A stretch of 64,000 bases of DNA, taken from Gallionellaceae bacterium. Lineage in GTDB: Bacteria > Pseudomonadota > Gammaproteobacteria > Burkholderiales > Gallionellaceae. Positions 10,133 to 19,651 of this stretch are shown here, in pieces. The stretch is taken from assembly GCA_019753125.1 (NCBI GenBank), contig JAIELH010000031.1, positions 1 through 64,000 on the forward strand, given 5' to 3'. The translations under genes and the position numbers were made by a program. Each line of letters starts with the position of its first letter. Position 1 is the first letter of the stretch. Below the pieces are notes generated by a model that was not told the DNA's origin, did not search any database, and worked only from the letters and a program-made list of their open reading frames with translations.

Positions 10133-10413
10133 CTACTCCACTGTTACCGACTTGGCGAGATTTCTCGGCTTGTGGTTCCGACCGCCCTGCGGGCTTAACT
10201 TGCCATGCAAGTTAGTCTCCACCGCAAGCCCCGCGCCAAGCCGCTCACTCAACCGTGACCGACTTGGCAAGATTGCGTGGCTTGTGGCTCTGGCCGGGGC
10301 GTTGCCCCTTAACGTTCGCCCTGCTCACGTTAGCCTGCGCCGCAAGCCGGATTTACCATCCGATCTGCCCATTACTCCACCGTCACGGATTTGGCGAGGT
10401 TTCTCGGCTTGTC
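10133..10413 (-). repeat. Three successive glmS 3'-tail copies encoding [12 protein letters not shown]-stop
   Basis: Copies at 10133-10174 (TAG), 10245-10286 (TGA) and 10372-10413 (genuine glmS end, TAA), minus strand, synonymous differences only across the 12 codons; intervening spacers also share ttaac...gtta hairpins and ccgcaagcc. Confidence 0.88.
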
Positions 10414-12198
10414 CACATCGGTTCCCTTTTGCAATGCTACGTAATATGCCAGCAGCTGTAGCGGGATGGTGTGCAGAATAGGGCTCAAATACCCTGCATG
10501 TTCGGGCATTTGCATGATGTGTATGCCTTCGGCTGCCTTGATATGGGTATCGGCATCGGCAAACACGTACAGCTCGCCGCCGCGCGCGCGCACTTCCTGC
10601 AAATTGGATTTCAGCTTTTCCAGCAGCGCGTCGTTCGGCGCGACCGAGATCACCGGCATGTCATTGTCCACCAGCGCCAGCGGGCCGTGCTTGAGCTCGC
10701 CGGCCGGATAGGCCTCGGCGTGGATGTAGGAGATTTCCTTGAGCTTCAGCGCACCCTCGAGCGCGATCGGGTAATGCAGGCCGCGCCCGAGGAACAGCGC
10801 ATGGTGTTTGTTGACGAAGCGCTCGGCGAGCTTGGCGATGTGCGGCTCCAGTTCCAGCACCTTCTGCACGGCGCTCGGCAAATGGCGCAGCTCGTGCAGA
10901 TGCTGCTGCTCCTGTGGCGCGCTCAGGCGGCCGCGCTGTTTGGCCAGCACCAGCGTCAGCAGGAACAGCGCGGCGAGCTGCGTCGTGAACGCCTTGGTCG
11001 ATGCGACGCCGATCTCCGGCCCGGCGCGCGTCAGCAGGCGCAGCTTGCACAGCCGCACCAGCGCGCTTTCCGGCACGTTGCAAATCGCCAGCGTGTGGCT
11101 GTGCCCGAGCGCCTTGGCGTGGTTCAGCGCGGCCTGGGTGTCGGCGGTCTCGCCGGATTGCGAGATTACCACCACCAGCGTCTTCGGGTCAGGGACGCTG
11201 GTGCGATAGCGGTATTCGCTGGCGATTTCGACGCAGCAGCGGATGCCGGCGATTTCTTCCAGCCAGTGGCGCGCCACCAGCCCGGCATGATGGCTGGTGC
11301 CGCATGCCAGGATCATGATGCTGTCGATGCCGGCAAACGTCGCCGCCGCCTCCGCGCCAAAAATGCCCGGTATCAGCGACTGGCTGTTGCACACCGATTC
11401 GAGCGTGTTCGCCAGCGCCTGCGGCTGCTCGTGGATTTCCTTCTGCATGTAGTGGCGGTATTGCCCGAGCTCGACGCTCTCGTTGCTCAGCTCGCTGGTT
11501 TGCACCGCGCGTTCCACATGGTTGCCGACCGCATCGAAAATCCGGTAGCCGTTCCGCCCCAGCTCGACCACGTCGCCTTCTTCGAGATACACCACCTGGC
11601 GCGTCACCGGCAACAGCGCGGATACATCCGAGGCGATGAAATGCTCTCCGCTACCGACACCGAGCAACAATGGACTGCCGCGCCGCGCACAAATCAGTTG
11701 ATCGGGATTGTCCGCCGCGATCACGCCGATGGCGTAAGCGCCAACAAGTTCGGCAAGCGCGGCCTGGGTTGCCGCCAGCAGATCGTTGCCGCGCGCGTAA
11801 TGGCTGTGGATCAGGTGCGCGATGACTTCGGTATCGGTATCCGACGTGAATAGGTAGCCCCCGGCAGTCAGGCGGGTGCGCAACTCCTCGTAATTTTCGA
11901 TGATGCCGTTATGCACCACGGCGATCAGATCGTTGCTCAGGTGCGGGTGGGCATTGCGCTCGCTCGGCACGCCATGCGTCGCCCAACGGGTATGGGCAAT
12001 GCCGAGCTGCCCCTGCGTCGCGGCGCTTCTTAGCGCGAGCTCGGCCACCCGCCCGGTGCTGACGACACGCGTCAGTTTTGCGCCCTGCCCGACCACCAGC
12101 CCGGCCGAGTCATAGCCGCGATATTCGAGGCGTTGCAGCCCCTCCAGCAAGATCGGCACGATGTTGCGTTGCGCTACTGCACCTACGATTCCGCACAT
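10372..12198 (-). CDS. glmS: Glutamine-fructose-6-phosphate aminotransferase (isomerizing)
   Basis: [34 protein letters not shown]...[12 protein letters not shown]. Confidence 0.97.
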   Translation of the reverse strand: MCGIVGAVAQRNIVPILLEGLQRLEYRGYDSAGLVVGQGAKLTRVVSTGRVAELALRSAATQGQLGIAHTRWATHGVPSERNAHPHLSNDLIAVVHNGIIENYEELRTRLTAGGYLFTSDTDTEVIAHLIHSHYARGNDLLAATQAALAELVGAYAIGVIAADNPDQLICARRGSPLLLGVGSGEHFIASDVSALLPVTRQVVYLEEGDVVELGRNGYRIFDAVGNHVERAVQTSELSNESVELGQYRHYMQKEIHEQPQALANTLESVCNSQSLIPGIFGAEAAATFAGIDSIMILACGTSHHAGLVARHWLEEIAGIRCCVEIASEYRYRTSVPDPKTLVVVISQSGETADTQAALNHAKALGHSHTLAICNVPESALVRLCKLRLLTRAGPEIGVASTKAFTTQLAALFLLTLVLAKQRGRLSAPQEQQHLHELRHLPSAVQKVLELEPHIAKLAERFVNKHHALFLGRGLHYPIALEGALKLKEISYIHAEAYPAGELKHGPLALVDNDMPVISVAPNDALLEKLKSNLQEVRARGGELYVFADADTHIKAAEGIHIMQMPEHAGYLSPILHTIPLQLLAYYVALQKGTDVDKPRNLAKSVTVE

Positions 12199-12270
12199 AT
12201 TTAGAGTCCTGTGAAGGGGGAAGAGTGAAGGGAGAAGGGAGAAAAACGCAAAGTTCTCATTTTGTATTTT

Positions 12271-13629
12271 TCACTTTTTTGTTGGATGTTTCCAGCCCTT
12301 GATCGTCATCTGCTTGCTGCGCGACAGCGTCAACTCGCCCTCGGGCGCATCCTTGGTGATCGTCGAACCCGCGCCGATAACTGCACCCTTGCCTACCGTC
12401 ACCGGTGCGACCAGTTGCGTGGCCGAGCCGATGAACACGTCGTCCCCGATGATCGTGCGGTGCTTGTTCGCGCCGTCGTAATTGCAGGTGATCGTGCCCG
12501 CGCCGATGTTGGCGCGGCTGCCGACCGTGCTGTCGCCGATGTAGCTGAGATGGTTGGCCTTGCTGGCCTGCGCGATCTCGCTGTTCTTGACCTCGACGAA
12601 ATTGCCGATGTGCACCTCATCGTGCAGCCGGGTGCCGGGGCGCAAACGTGCATAGGGGCCAATAATGCAGTTGTCGCCTATTTCGCTGCCGTCGATATGG
12701 CTATACGGGGCGACGCTAGTGCCTTCGCCGATAGTGGCGTTGCGGATCACGCTGTAAGCGCCCACCCGCACGTTGTCGCCGAGCCGCACCTCGCCCTCGA
12801 AAATGCAGCCGACGTCGATCTCGACATCGCGCCCGCAATTCAGCTTGCCGCGCACATCAATGCGCGCCGGGTCGGCCAGCGTGACTCCTTGCGCCAGCAA
12901 GCGCTCCGCCTCGACCTGCTGCCAGGTGCGCTCCAGCACCGCCAGTTGCGCCTTGCTGTTGATGCCGTGGATCTCCCATTCGTGGGCGGGCTGCACGGTA
13001 TGTACCGCGATGCCCTGTTGCACCGCCATGCCGACAATGTCGGTCAGATAGTATTCGCCCTGCGCATTGTTGTTGCCCAGCTTCGCTAACCAGTTGCGCA
13101 ATGCCTGGGTCGGCACGAGTATGACCCCGGTGTTCACCTCGCGTATTTCGCGCTGTTCCGGCGTCGCATCCTTTTCCTCAACAATGCCCATCACGTCGCC
13201 CTGCGCATCGCGCACGATACGGCCATAGCCGGTGGGGTTGCCCAGATTAACGGTCAGCAGCACCAGCCCCGTGCCCGCCTGCTGCATCTGATGCAACGTG
13301 CTCTGCTGAATCAGCGGCACATCGCCAAACAACACCAGCGTGTTACCCTCGCCACCGAGATGAGGCATCGCCTGCTGCACCGCGTGCCCGGTGCCGAGTT
13401 GCGGTTCCTGAATGACAAATTTGGCGGAATAGTGCCGCAGCGCCTGCGGCACCGCCTCGCCGCCGTGCCCGTACACGACGCACACCTGCTGCGGCTGCAA
13501 CGCGATCGCGCAATCCAGCACATGCTGCACCAGCGGCTTGCCCGCCAGCGCGTGCAGCACCTTGGGCTTCTCGGAGTGCATCCGCGTGCCCTTGCCGGCG
13601 GCGAGGATGACGATATTCAACGGGGTCAT
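12271..13629 (-). CDS. glmU: Bifunctional UDP-GlcNAc diphosphorylase / GlcN-1-P N-acetyltransferase
   Basis: [39 protein letters not shown] and C-terminal hexapeptide repeats. Confidence 0.97.
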   Translation of the reverse strand: MTPLNIVILAAGKGTRMHSEKPKVLHALAGKPLVQHVLDCAIALQPQQVCVVYGHGGEAVPQALRHYSAKFVIQEPQLGTGHAVQQAMPHLGGEGNTLVLFGDVPLIQQSTLHQMQQAGTGLVLLTVNLGNPTGYGRIVRDAQGDVMGIVEEKDATPEQREIREVNTGVILVPTQALRNWLAKLGNNNAQGEYYLTDIVGMAVQQGIAVHTVQPAHEWEIHGINSKAQLAVLERTWQQVEAERLLAQGVTLADPARIDVRGKLNCGRDVEIDVGCIFEGEVRLGDNVRVGAYSVIRNATIGEGTSVAPYSHIDGSEIGDNCIIGPYARLRPGTRLHDEVHIGNFVEVKNSEIAQASKANHLSYIGDSTVGSRANIGAGTITCNYDGANKHRTIIGDDVFIGSATQLVAPVTVGKGAVIGAGSTITKDAPEGELTLSRSKQMTIKGWKHPTKK

Positions 13630-13692
13630 GTTCGGCTTTCTGAAGATGGCGGATTATAAACAAAAGCAGCTATCAGCACGCGCGACTTGCAA

Positions 13693-14670
13693 CTACCGGT
13701 CCAGCGGGCTGACCACGCCCCTGCCGCCCTTGTTCAATACATGGGTGTAGATCATCGTCGTCGAAACATCCGAATGCCCGAGCAGCTCCTGCACCGTGCG
13801 TATGTCGTAGCCGCCCTCCAGTAGATGCGTGGCAAAGGAATGGCGAAAAGTGTGTGGCGTTGCGGGTTTGTTCAGATCGGCATCACGCACCGCCTGTTTG
13901 ACGGCACGCTGCACCGCCTGATCCTGCACATGGTGGCGACGTATCTCACCACTGCGCGGATCCGCCGATAATTTTGCGGATGGAAACACATACTGCCAAC
14001 CCCATTCCTTTGCCGCATTGGGGTACTTACGTTTCAGGGCATTGGGCAAATACACCGCGCCATAGCCCTGCTGCAAATCCGCCTCATGCAGGCCGCGCAC
14101 CTTGGCCAAGTGCGCTTCCAGCGCCGCAGACAATGAGACTGGTAGCATCGTTACCCGATCCTTAAACCCCTTGCCATCCCGAATTAAAATCTCGCGGCGC
14201 TTGAAATCCACATCCTTCACCCGTAACCGCAGGCACTCCATGATGCGCATTCCCGTGCCGTAAAGCAGGCTCGCAACCAGCCAATGCGTGCCAGAAAGCC
14301 GCGACAAAACTGCCTGCACCTCATCACGATTCAATACCACCGGCAAACGCTGGGGAGCTTTTGCTTGTGCGACGTTATCCAGCCAAGGGAGCTCCAAGGC
14401 CAGCACCTCTTTATAGAGAAACAACAACGCAGATTTGGCTTGATTTTGTGTCGAAGCAGCCACTTTGCCATGCACTGCCAAATGCGTTAAAAACTGCTCC
14501 ACCTCCGCCGCTCCCAAATCACGCGGATGGCGCTTGCCAAAATGCAGCACAAAGCGTTTAATCCAATCCACATAAGCCTGCTCGGTGCGGATACTGTAGT
14601 GTTTGAGGCGAATCTTTCCGCGCACTTGATCGAGCAGTTTAAGCTCCAGTTTTTGTGTAGAATCTGGCAT
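13693..14670 (-). CDS. intI: Integron integrase (IntI-family tyrosine recombinase)
   Basis: [38 protein letters not shown]...[22 protein letters not shown]...[24 protein letters not shown] (IntI-specific patch)...[39 protein letters not shown]. Confidence 0.95.
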   Translation of the reverse strand: MPDSTQKLELKLLDQVRGKIRLKHYSIRTEQAYVDWIKRFVLHFGKRHPRDLGAAEVEQFLTHLAVHGKVAASTQNQAKSALLFLYKEVLALELPWLDNVAQAKAPQRLPVVLNRDEVQAVLSRLSGTHWLVASLLYGTGMRIMECLRLRVKDVDFKRREILIRDGKGFKDRVTMLPVSLSAALEAHLAKVRGLHEADLQQGYGAVYLPNALKRKYPNAAKEWGWQYVFPSAKLSADPRSGEIRRHHVQDQAVQRAVKQAVRDADLNKPATPHTFRHSFATHLLEGGYDIRTVQELLGHSDVSTTMIYTHVLNKGGRGVVSPLDR

Positions 14671-14713
14671 TAGGATCAGGCATACCCAAGTTAAAGTTTT
14701 TTATTTGGAGTGA

Positions 14714-14917
14714 TTGATGACCACCATTCAAGCAATAGAGCAAGCTGTTCAACAGCTACCTGCCCAAGAGTTGGCAGAGTTTCGCCGCTGGTTTGCCCAG
14801 TTTGATGAAGCGGCCTGGGATGCACAGATAGAAGCCGATGCCGCCGCAGGCAAGCTTGACGCACTTGCCACCGAAGCAGTATCTGAATACAGCAACGGCA
14901 AAGCGCGCGCGCTTTGA
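14714..14917 (+). CDS. Cassette 1: small RelB/antitoxin-like protein
   Basis: MTTIQAIEQAVQQLPAQELAEFRRWFAQFDEAAWDAQIEADAAAGKLDALATEA; overlaps the downstream toxin-like ORF. Confidence 0.7.
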   Translation: MMTTIQAIEQAVQQLPAQELAEFRRWFAQFDEAAWDAQIEADAAAGKLDALATEAVSEYSNGKARAL

Positions 14918-15174
14918 AACATTTTGCATCCTCAAAGTTCTGGCAGCGCTTTGATATGTTGCCAGCCAACATTCAGCAGCTTGCGCGCGATAGTTTTGCG
15001 CTGCTCAAACAAAACCCGTCGCACCCATCGTTACAATTCAAACCCATCAAGAACGGTGCCTTTCGCAGCGTTCGTGTCAGCCTGGGCTATCGCGCGCTTG
15101 GCGTTCCAATTGACCAAGGGGTGCAGTGGTTCTGGATCGGTAGCCACGCCGACTATGATAAGTTAATCAGTTGA
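14914..15174 (+). CDS. Cassette 1: RelE/ParE-like toxin
   Basis: KHFASSKFWQRFDMLPANIQQLARDSFALLKQNPSHPSLQFKPIKNGAFRSVRVSLGYRALGV...WIGSHADYDKLIS; TTG start overlapping the upstream TGA. Confidence 0.72.
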   Translation: MKHFASSKFWQRFDMLPANIQQLARDSFALLKQNPSHPSLQFKPIKNGAFRSVRVSLGYRALGVPIDQGVQWFWIGSHADYDKLIS

Positions 15175-15213
15175 ATCATGGTAGCTATAGAAATTTTAGG
15201 TAGCACTAAAATT

Positions 15214-15311
15214 ATTTAACCAACTGTAACTAAAGCGATTATGAGTTTTTATAAGCAAATAGGCAACCGCTTGATGCAATGTTTTGCGTCAAATAGGATG
15301 GCTACTTAACG
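15214..15311 (+). repeat. attC-like site of cassette 1 (atypical)
   Basis: atttaac at 15214-15220 complementary to cassette 1's 5' ttaaa; ends ...cttaacG|TTAGAAC. Internal stem weak. Confidence 0.5.
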
Positions 15312-15369
15312 TTAGAACTTACCCTCCAGCGCGCCGATTACATTTTTTTCCACAGGAGTTGCTCTGTTC

Positions 15370-15726
15370 ATGGTCATCGAATCACGAATATTTTCAGTTG
15401 CTGATTATGCTCAACTATCGGAAGGTGAACCCATTCGCTCAGTTGTCCTCGAAACCACCGAGTCGGTGATTGTTGTTTGGCATTTACGACCCGGACAGGA
15501 AATTGCGGCTCATGTTCACCCGCATGGACAAGACACATGGACGGTTCTATCAGGTTCAGCAGAGTATTTTCAAGGCAACGGTATCGTATGCAACCTCAAG
15601 GCTAAAGAGGTCGCAGTTGCTAGGCCTGGTCAGGTGCATGGCGCAAAAAATGTTGGCTCGGAGCCTTTTGTGTTCGTCTCTGTCGTAGCATCTGGTAACG
15701 CTGGTTATGCTCTGGCTGAAAAATAG
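15370..15726 (+). CDS. Cassette 2: cupin-domain protein
   Basis: VWHLRPGQEIAAHVHPHGQDTWTVLSGSAEYFQGNGIVCNLKAKEVAVARPGQVHGAKNVG, cupin motif. Confidence 0.82.
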   Translation: MVIESRIFSVADYAQLSEGEPIRSVVLETTESVIVVWHLRPGQEIAAHVHPHGQDTWTVLSGSAEYFQGNGIVCNLKAKEVAVARPGQVHGAKNVGSEPFVFVSVVASGNAGYALAEK

Positions 15727-15753
15727 CACCCGATGCCTGAGCGCAAATGCCAA

Positions 15754-15808
15754 GTTCTAACCTTACAGTCAACTCGGACACGCCTACGGCGTGCCGGTTA
15801 CTTCCACG
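15754..15808 (+). repeat. attC of cassette 2
   Basis: gttctaac...acgcctacggcgtgcc...ccacG|TTAGGCC; gttctaac is the exact complement of cassette 2's own 5' gttagaac. Confidence 0.85.
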
Positions 15809-15821
15809 TTAGGCCAATATC

Positions 15822-16547
15822 ATGCTCAGGCTTGTTCTTATCGTCGGCGGTTCTGAGCTGGCACTCTTTGTCGCGACACGCCTCATCATCAGCCACTGGT
15901 CCGCGTGGGAGTGGCAACCCGAATTGCTGCGTACCGTTTGCCGGGCGGCCGAGACATTTGTCCTTTGGTATTTCTTCCGCAACGTCATCTTCTCCGGTGT
16001 CCCAAACATCGATGGCGTGCGCCATCCACGTTTCCTGGCCGCATTGGCTGTGATATTTGCCGTTCCGCTGCTTATTGGCAATTGGGCCTCTTTCATGGGG
16101 CCATTCACCCGAGCAGTCTTCGCCGCCACTAGCGTAGTGGTTGGGGTCCATGAGGAGTTCTTGTTCCGTGGAATCATTCAAAACGTTATTGAAAGACACT
16201 TGGGAACGCTCAAGGCAATCGGAATCACTAGCGCCGTAATGACCGTCTGGCACCTTGGCGCGTTGCCGCTCAACTTCTTCAATTTCTGGCAGGTCTTTGC
16301 CCTAAGCACCGTATCCGGCCTTATCTATGCTGCTACGCGCAGCATCTGGCTTGTCGTTGCCGAGCATGCAGCATACGACGCTATCTGGTCAGTAACACCG
16401 GCGCTTGCTACGCCGCTGGAATGGCACTGGGGTTCGTTGCTGTTGCTTGTGGCTCTCTTACTTACTTGGTCCTGGGCGCGGTCCGCCTATTGGCCTAACC
16501 CTGCGGTGCAGGGGACGCTGCGCGATAAAGCCGCGCAGCGCCCCTGA
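15822..16547 (+). CDS. Cassette 3: CPBP-family (CAAX-like) intramembrane protease
   Basis: Multi-TM; HEEFLFRGIIQNV ... TVWHLGALPLNF ... VVAEHAAYDAIW; C-terminus runs into attC. Confidence 0.85.
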   Translation: MLRLVLIVGGSELALFVATRLIISHWSAWEWQPELLRTVCRAAETFVLWYFFRNVIFSGVPNIDGVRHPRFLAALAVIFAVPLLIGNWASFMGPFTRAVFAATSVVVGVHEEFLFRGIIQNVIERHLGTLKAIGITSAVMTVWHLGALPLNFFNFWQVFALSTVSGLIYAATRSIWLVVAEHAAYDAIWSVTPALATPLEWHWGSLLLLVALLLTWSWARSAYWPNPAVQGTLRDKAAQRP

Positions 16548-16555
16548 CCTCCACG
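16492..16555 (+). repeat. attC of cassette 3
   Basis: ggcctaac...aggggacgctgcgcg ataaag ccgcgcagcgcccct...ccacG|TTAGGCC. Confidence 0.9.
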
Positions 16556-16601
16556 TTAGGCCTCTTGATGCCATAAGGCACACAGGTGTATTATTCTCCG
16601 C

Positions 16602-16880
16602 ATGAAACCTGTGAACTGGAATACCGAGAAAAATATCCGCCTCAAAGCAGAACGAGGCGTATCTTTTGAGGAAGTGCTATCTGCCATGTCAAATAGCGGT
16701 CTTCTTGTCGTGCTGGATCACCCGAACACAGATCAATACCCGAACCAACGCATGTTTGTGGTTCGTATTCGTGGCTACGCTTATCTGGTGCCGTTTGTGG
16801 AGACGAAACAAGAGGTCTTCCTAAAAACGATCATCCCCAGCAGGAAAGCCACTCGCATCTATCTTGATGAGGAGCGTTGA
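16602..16880 (+). CDS. Cassette 4: BrnT-like toxin (copy 1)
   Basis: MKPVNWNTEKNIRLKAERGVSFEEVLSAMSNSGLLVVLDHPN...RMFVVRIRGYAYLVPFVETKQEVFLKTIIPSRKATRIYLDEER. Confidence 0.82.
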   Translation: MKPVNWNTEKNIRLKAERGVSFEEVLSAMSNSGLLVVLDHPNTDQYPNQRMFVVRIRGYAYLVPFVETKQEVFLKTIIPSRKATRIYLDEER

Positions 16881-16881
16881 A

Positions 16882-17205
16882 ATGGACAAAGAAAGAAAAC
16901 TTGAGGAAGAAATTCTGGCCTCTTTTGAAAGAGGTGAATGGCAGCCTTCTCCAAAAGGCAAAAGTGAAATTGCACGTTTTGCAGCAATGGCCTCTGCTTC
17001 TCTGGCGAAAGACAAGAGGGTCAATATTCGCATCTCTTCTCGCGATCTTGATGACATTCAGGCCAAGGCCGCAGAAGAGGCGATTCCTTATCAAACACTG
17101 ATGTCCAGCGTCCTTCACAAGTACGTTACCGGACGTCTTGTGGAGCCATCGCCAAGCCTAACCCGACATTCAACCCGGACTCCGCAAAAGCGCGGAGCCG
17201 GTTAA
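16882..17205 (+). CDS. Cassette 4: BrnA/CopG-like antitoxin (copy 1)
   Basis: MDKERKLEEEILASFERGEWQPS...VNIRISSRDLDDIQAKAAEEAIPYQTLMSSVLHKYVTGRL; RHH-like C-terminus, attC-encoded tail RHSTRTPQKRGAG. Confidence 0.82.
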   Translation: MDKERKLEEEILASFERGEWQPSPKGKSEIARFAAMASASLAKDKRVNIRISSRDLDDIQAKAAEEAIPYQTLMSSVLHKYVTGRLVEPSPSLTRHSTRTPQKRGAG

Positions 17206-17212
17206 TTCCACG
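17155..17212 (+). repeat. attC of cassette 4
   Basis: agcctaacccgacattcaacccggactccgcaaaagcgcggagccggttaattccacG|TTAGAAC. Confidence 0.88.
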
Positions 17213-17263
17213 TTAGAACTTCTTACGCTCTTTTGCTATGATGCCGGTTAAGGAGATCGAGTA

Positions 17264-17476
17264 ATGAATTCAAACTACACCGCAGTAATTAAGCAAGATG
17301 ACGATTGGTGGATTGGCTGGATTGAAGAAGTCCCCGGCGTAAATTGCCAAGAATCTTCGCGCGAGAAGTTATTGAAGTCTCTCCGAGAAACATTAGCTGA
17401 GGCCATCGAGTTAAATCGTGCAGATGCGCTGGAAGCTGTAGGCTATGGTTTTGAAGAGCTTTCGATAGCCGTATGA
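17264..17476 (+). CDS. hicB: Cassette 5: HicB-family antitoxin
   Basis: NSNYTAVIKQDDDWWIGWIEEVPGVNCQESSREKLLKSLRETLAEAIELN; 4-bp overlap with hicA. Confidence 0.88.
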   Translation: MNSNYTAVIKQDDDWWIGWIEEVPGVNCQESSREKLLKSLRETLAEAIELNRADALEAVGYGFEELSIAV

Positions 17477-17667
17477 AGCGGCGAGATTTACTGACACACC
17501 TCACTTCACATGGCTGCGCATTGCTCCGCGAAGGCGGCAGCCATTCTTGGTGGTGCCATTCGGAATCAAACAGACGCAGCGCTGTTCCAAGGCATAATGA
17601 AATCAACAACCACTTGGCGGTTAAGATTTGCCGCGATCTTGGCATCTCCGATCCAAAGAAGTTCTAA
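17473..17667 (+). CDS. hicA: Cassette 5: HicA-family toxin
   Basis: MKRRDLLTHLTSHGCALLREGGSHSWWCHSESNRRSAVPRHNEINNHLAVKICRDLGI; stop codon lies in attC. Confidence 0.88.
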   Translation: MKRRDLLTHLTSHGCALLREGGSHSWWCHSESNRRSAVPRHNEINNHLAVKICRDLGISDPKKF

Positions 17668-17717
17668 CCCTGCGCTCAAGCGGGACTGCGCAAAAGCGCG
17701 CAGCCCCTTGCTCCACG
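17661..17717 (+). repeat. attC of cassette 5
   Basis: gttctaaccctgcgctcaagcgggactgcgcaaaagcgcgcagccccttgctccacG|TTGGGCA. Confidence 0.92.
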
Positions 17718-17726
17718 TTGGGCATC

Positions 17727-17981
17727 TCAGTAATGGGAGCGCAATTGAGCAATTAGCAGCGCATTACCTTCGATGCGGTACACCATGCGGTGCTCGTCCG
17801 TTATGCGGCGTGACCAGTATCCCGATAGCGCGTGCTTCAGTGCTTCAGGTTTCCCTACCCCTGCGAAAGGCTCGCGTTGGGTTTCTCGTATCAGCTTGTT
17901 TATTCGCTCGACCATGCGCTTATCTTGTTTTTGCCAGTAGAGGTAATCTTCCCATGCCTCGTCCGCGAAAATTAGTTTCAC
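17727..17981 (-). CDS. yoeB: Cassette 6: YoeB-family toxin (reverse orientation in array)
   Basis: MKLIFADEAWEDYLYWQKQDKRMVERINKLIRETQREPFAGVGKPEALKHALSGYWSRRITDEHRMVYRIEGNALLIAQLRSHY. Confidence 0.93.
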   Translation of the reverse strand: MKLIFADEAWEDYLYWQKQDKRMVERINKLIRETQREPFAGVGKPEALKHALSGYWSRRITDEHRMVYRIEGNALLIAQLRSHY

Positions 17982-18229
17982 TTGGTCAGCTTCCGCTCAA
18001 CGCCTTTTCCGGCGTTCAGTTGCGCGACCGCCGAGAGAAGGCGCTTGGCGTTGGCGGGTGTGCGCAACAGGTAGGCGGTTTCTTCAAGAGCCTTGAAATC
18101 TTCGAGCGAGAGCATCACCACGGCCTGCTCGCCGTTGCGGGTAATAATCAGCGCTTCGTGGTCGTTGCAAACCCGATCCATGGTGCTGGCGAGGTTTGCG
18201 CGGACGGTGGTATAAGTCATTGCATCCAT
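17978..18229 (-). CDS. yefM: Cassette 6: YefM/Phd-family antitoxin
   Basis: MDAMTYTTVRANLASTMDRVCNDHEALIITRNGEQAVVMLSLEDFKALEETAYLLRTPANAKRLLSAV; start trimmed to 18229. Confidence 0.92.
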   Translation of the reverse strand: MDAMTYTTVRANLASTMDRVCNDHEALIITRNGEQAVVMLSLEDFKALEETAYLLRTPANAKRLLSAVAQLNAGKGVERKLTK

Positions 18230-18299
18230 AATTAGGCCTCCAAATATGTACGTGTTAATGTACAATACTATTCTCCGTTTGTCTAGCCAGCCGACGGCG

Positions 18300-18358
18300 A
18301 TGCCCAACCCTGCGCTCAAGCGGGACTGCGCAAAAGCGCGCAGCCCCTTAGCTCCACG
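18300..18358 (+). repeat. attC of cassette 6
   Basis: atgcccaaccctgcgctcaagcgggactgcgcaaaagcgcgcagccccttagctccacG|TTAGATT; gcccaac complements the cassette 5' gttgggc. Confidence 0.92.
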
Positions 18359-18374
18359 TTAGATTTCCACACTT

Positions 18375-18953
18375 ATGAATGATCTCTCAAATCTCAACGA
18401 ACCAAAATCCATTCAGGCCATATGGGCTGATACTCGCGCCGCTAGTTTCACGATGGCGTCGGAACCCCTTACCTGTTCATTGCTGCGGACCCTTGCGGCG
18501 TCGAAGCCAGGCGGCCGCTTTCTTGAGCTTGGCTCTGGCACGGGTTTGTCTACCGCGTGGCTTCTCGATGGTATGAATTCAAACGCTCGCCTCACGACCG
18601 TCGATAACGATGAAAGCCTCCTCTCCATTCTTCGAAACAACCTCGGCGAAGACCCGCGACTGACGGTTGTTTGCGCCGATGGCGATGAATTTCTAAGATC
18701 ACTTAATGGCCAATATTTTGACTTCATCTTTGCCGATACTTGGTCAGGGAAATATCGCTTCCTTGAAGAAGCTCTCGACCTATTGGCTCCTTCTGGCCTG
18801 TATGTCATTGACGACATGCTCCCTCAACCAAACTGGCCAGAAGGGCATGCCGAAAAAGTTGCGAGCCTTATCGCCACTTTGGAGCAATTGAAAGGGTTTC
18901 GTGTTACCAAACTATCTTGGGCTAGTGGTGTTGTTCTCACCACGAAACTCTAA
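18375..18953 (+). CDS. Cassette 7: class I SAM-dependent methyltransferase
   Basis: GGRFLELGSGTGLSTAWLLDGMNSNARLTTVDNDE...FDFIFADTWSGKYRFLEEALDLLAPSGLYVIDDMLP. Confidence 0.85.
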   Translation: MNDLSNLNEPKSIQAIWADTRAASFTMASEPLTCSLLRTLAASKPGGRFLELGSGTGLSTAWLLDGMNSNARLTTVDNDESLLSILRNNLGEDPRLTVVCADGDEFLRSLNGQYFDFIFADTWSGKYRFLEEALDLLAPSGLYVIDDMLPQPNWPEGHAEKVASLIATLEQLKGFRVTKLSWASGVVLTTKL

Positions 18954-19004
18954 CATGGCGTTCGAGAGGGACGCCGCAAAAGCGCGGCGCCCCTCAACTT
19001 TACG
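18948..19004 (+). repeat. attC of cassette 7
   Basis: ctctaacatggcgttcgagagggacgccgcaaaagcgcggcgcccctcaactttacG|TTAGGCC. Confidence 0.85.
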
Positions 19005-19050
19005 TTAGGCCTCTTGATGCCATAAGGCACACAGGTGTAATATCCACATT

Positions 19051-19326
19051 ATGAAACCTGTGAATTGGAGCACCGAGAAAAATATCCGCCTCAAGGCTGA
19101 GCGAGGCGTATCTTTTGAGGAGGTTTTATCGGCCATGTCGAATGGGAACCTCCTTGTCGTGTTAGACCATCCAAACACAGATCAATATCCGAACCAACGC
19201 ATGTTTGTGGTTCGCATTCGTGGCTATGCCTATCTGGTGCCGTTTGTGGAGACGAAACAAGAGGTCTTCCTGAAAACAATTATCCCGAGCAGGAAAGCCA
19301 CTCGTATTTATCTTGAGGAGCGTTGA
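19051..19326 (+). CDS. Cassette 8: BrnT-like toxin (copy 2)
   Basis: Nearly identical to 16602-16880; differs at N7S, S32G, G33N and one deleted Asp codon near the C-terminus. Confidence 0.82.
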   Translation: MKPVNWSTEKNIRLKAERGVSFEEVLSAMSNGNLLVVLDHPNTDQYPNQRMFVVRIRGYAYLVPFVETKQEVFLKTIIPSRKATRIYLEER

Positions 19327-19327
19327 A

Positions 19328-19651
19328 ATGGACAAAGAAAGAAAACTGGAGGAAGAAATTCTGGCCTCTTTTGAAAGAGGTGAATGGCAGCCTTCTCCAA
19401 AAGGCAAAAGTGAAATTGCACGTTTTGCAGCAATGGCTTCTGCTTCTCTGGCGAAAGACAAGAGGGTCAATATTCGCATCTCATCCCGTGATCTTGACGA
19501 CATTCAAGCCAAGGCAGCAGAAGAAGCAATCCCTTATCAAACGTTAATGGCCAGCGTCCTTCACAAGTACGTTACCGGACGCCTTGTGGAACCATCGCCA
19601 CGCCTAACCCGACATTCAACCCGGACTCCGCAAAAGCGCGGAGCCGGTTAA
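19328..19651 (+). CDS. Cassette 8: BrnA/CopG-like antitoxin (copy 2)
   Basis: Differs from 16882-17205 at only two visible residues (LMSS>LMAS, PSPS>PSPR). Confidence 0.82.
   Translation: MDKERKLEEEILASFERGEWQPSPKGKSEIARFAAMASASLAKDKRVNIRISSRDLDDIQAKAAEEAIPYQTLMASVLHKYVTGRLVEPSPRLTRHSTRTPQKRGAG

Noticed and set aside
10175-10371. ttaac...gtta hairpins between glmS tails as integron attC sites
   Set aside because: Stems are only 6-7 bp with ~20 bp total span and do not fit the RYYYAAC/GTTRRRY rules; treated as part of the glmS-tail repeat unit.
10471-11853. 460-aa plus-strand ORF
   Set aside because: Antisense to glmS; no recognisable motifs.
17510-18235. 241-aa plus-strand ORF across cassettes 5 and 6
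   Set aside because: Reads through an attC (NPALKRDCAKARSPLL) and antisense to yefM-yoeB; coding is better explained by hicA and the inverted TA genes.
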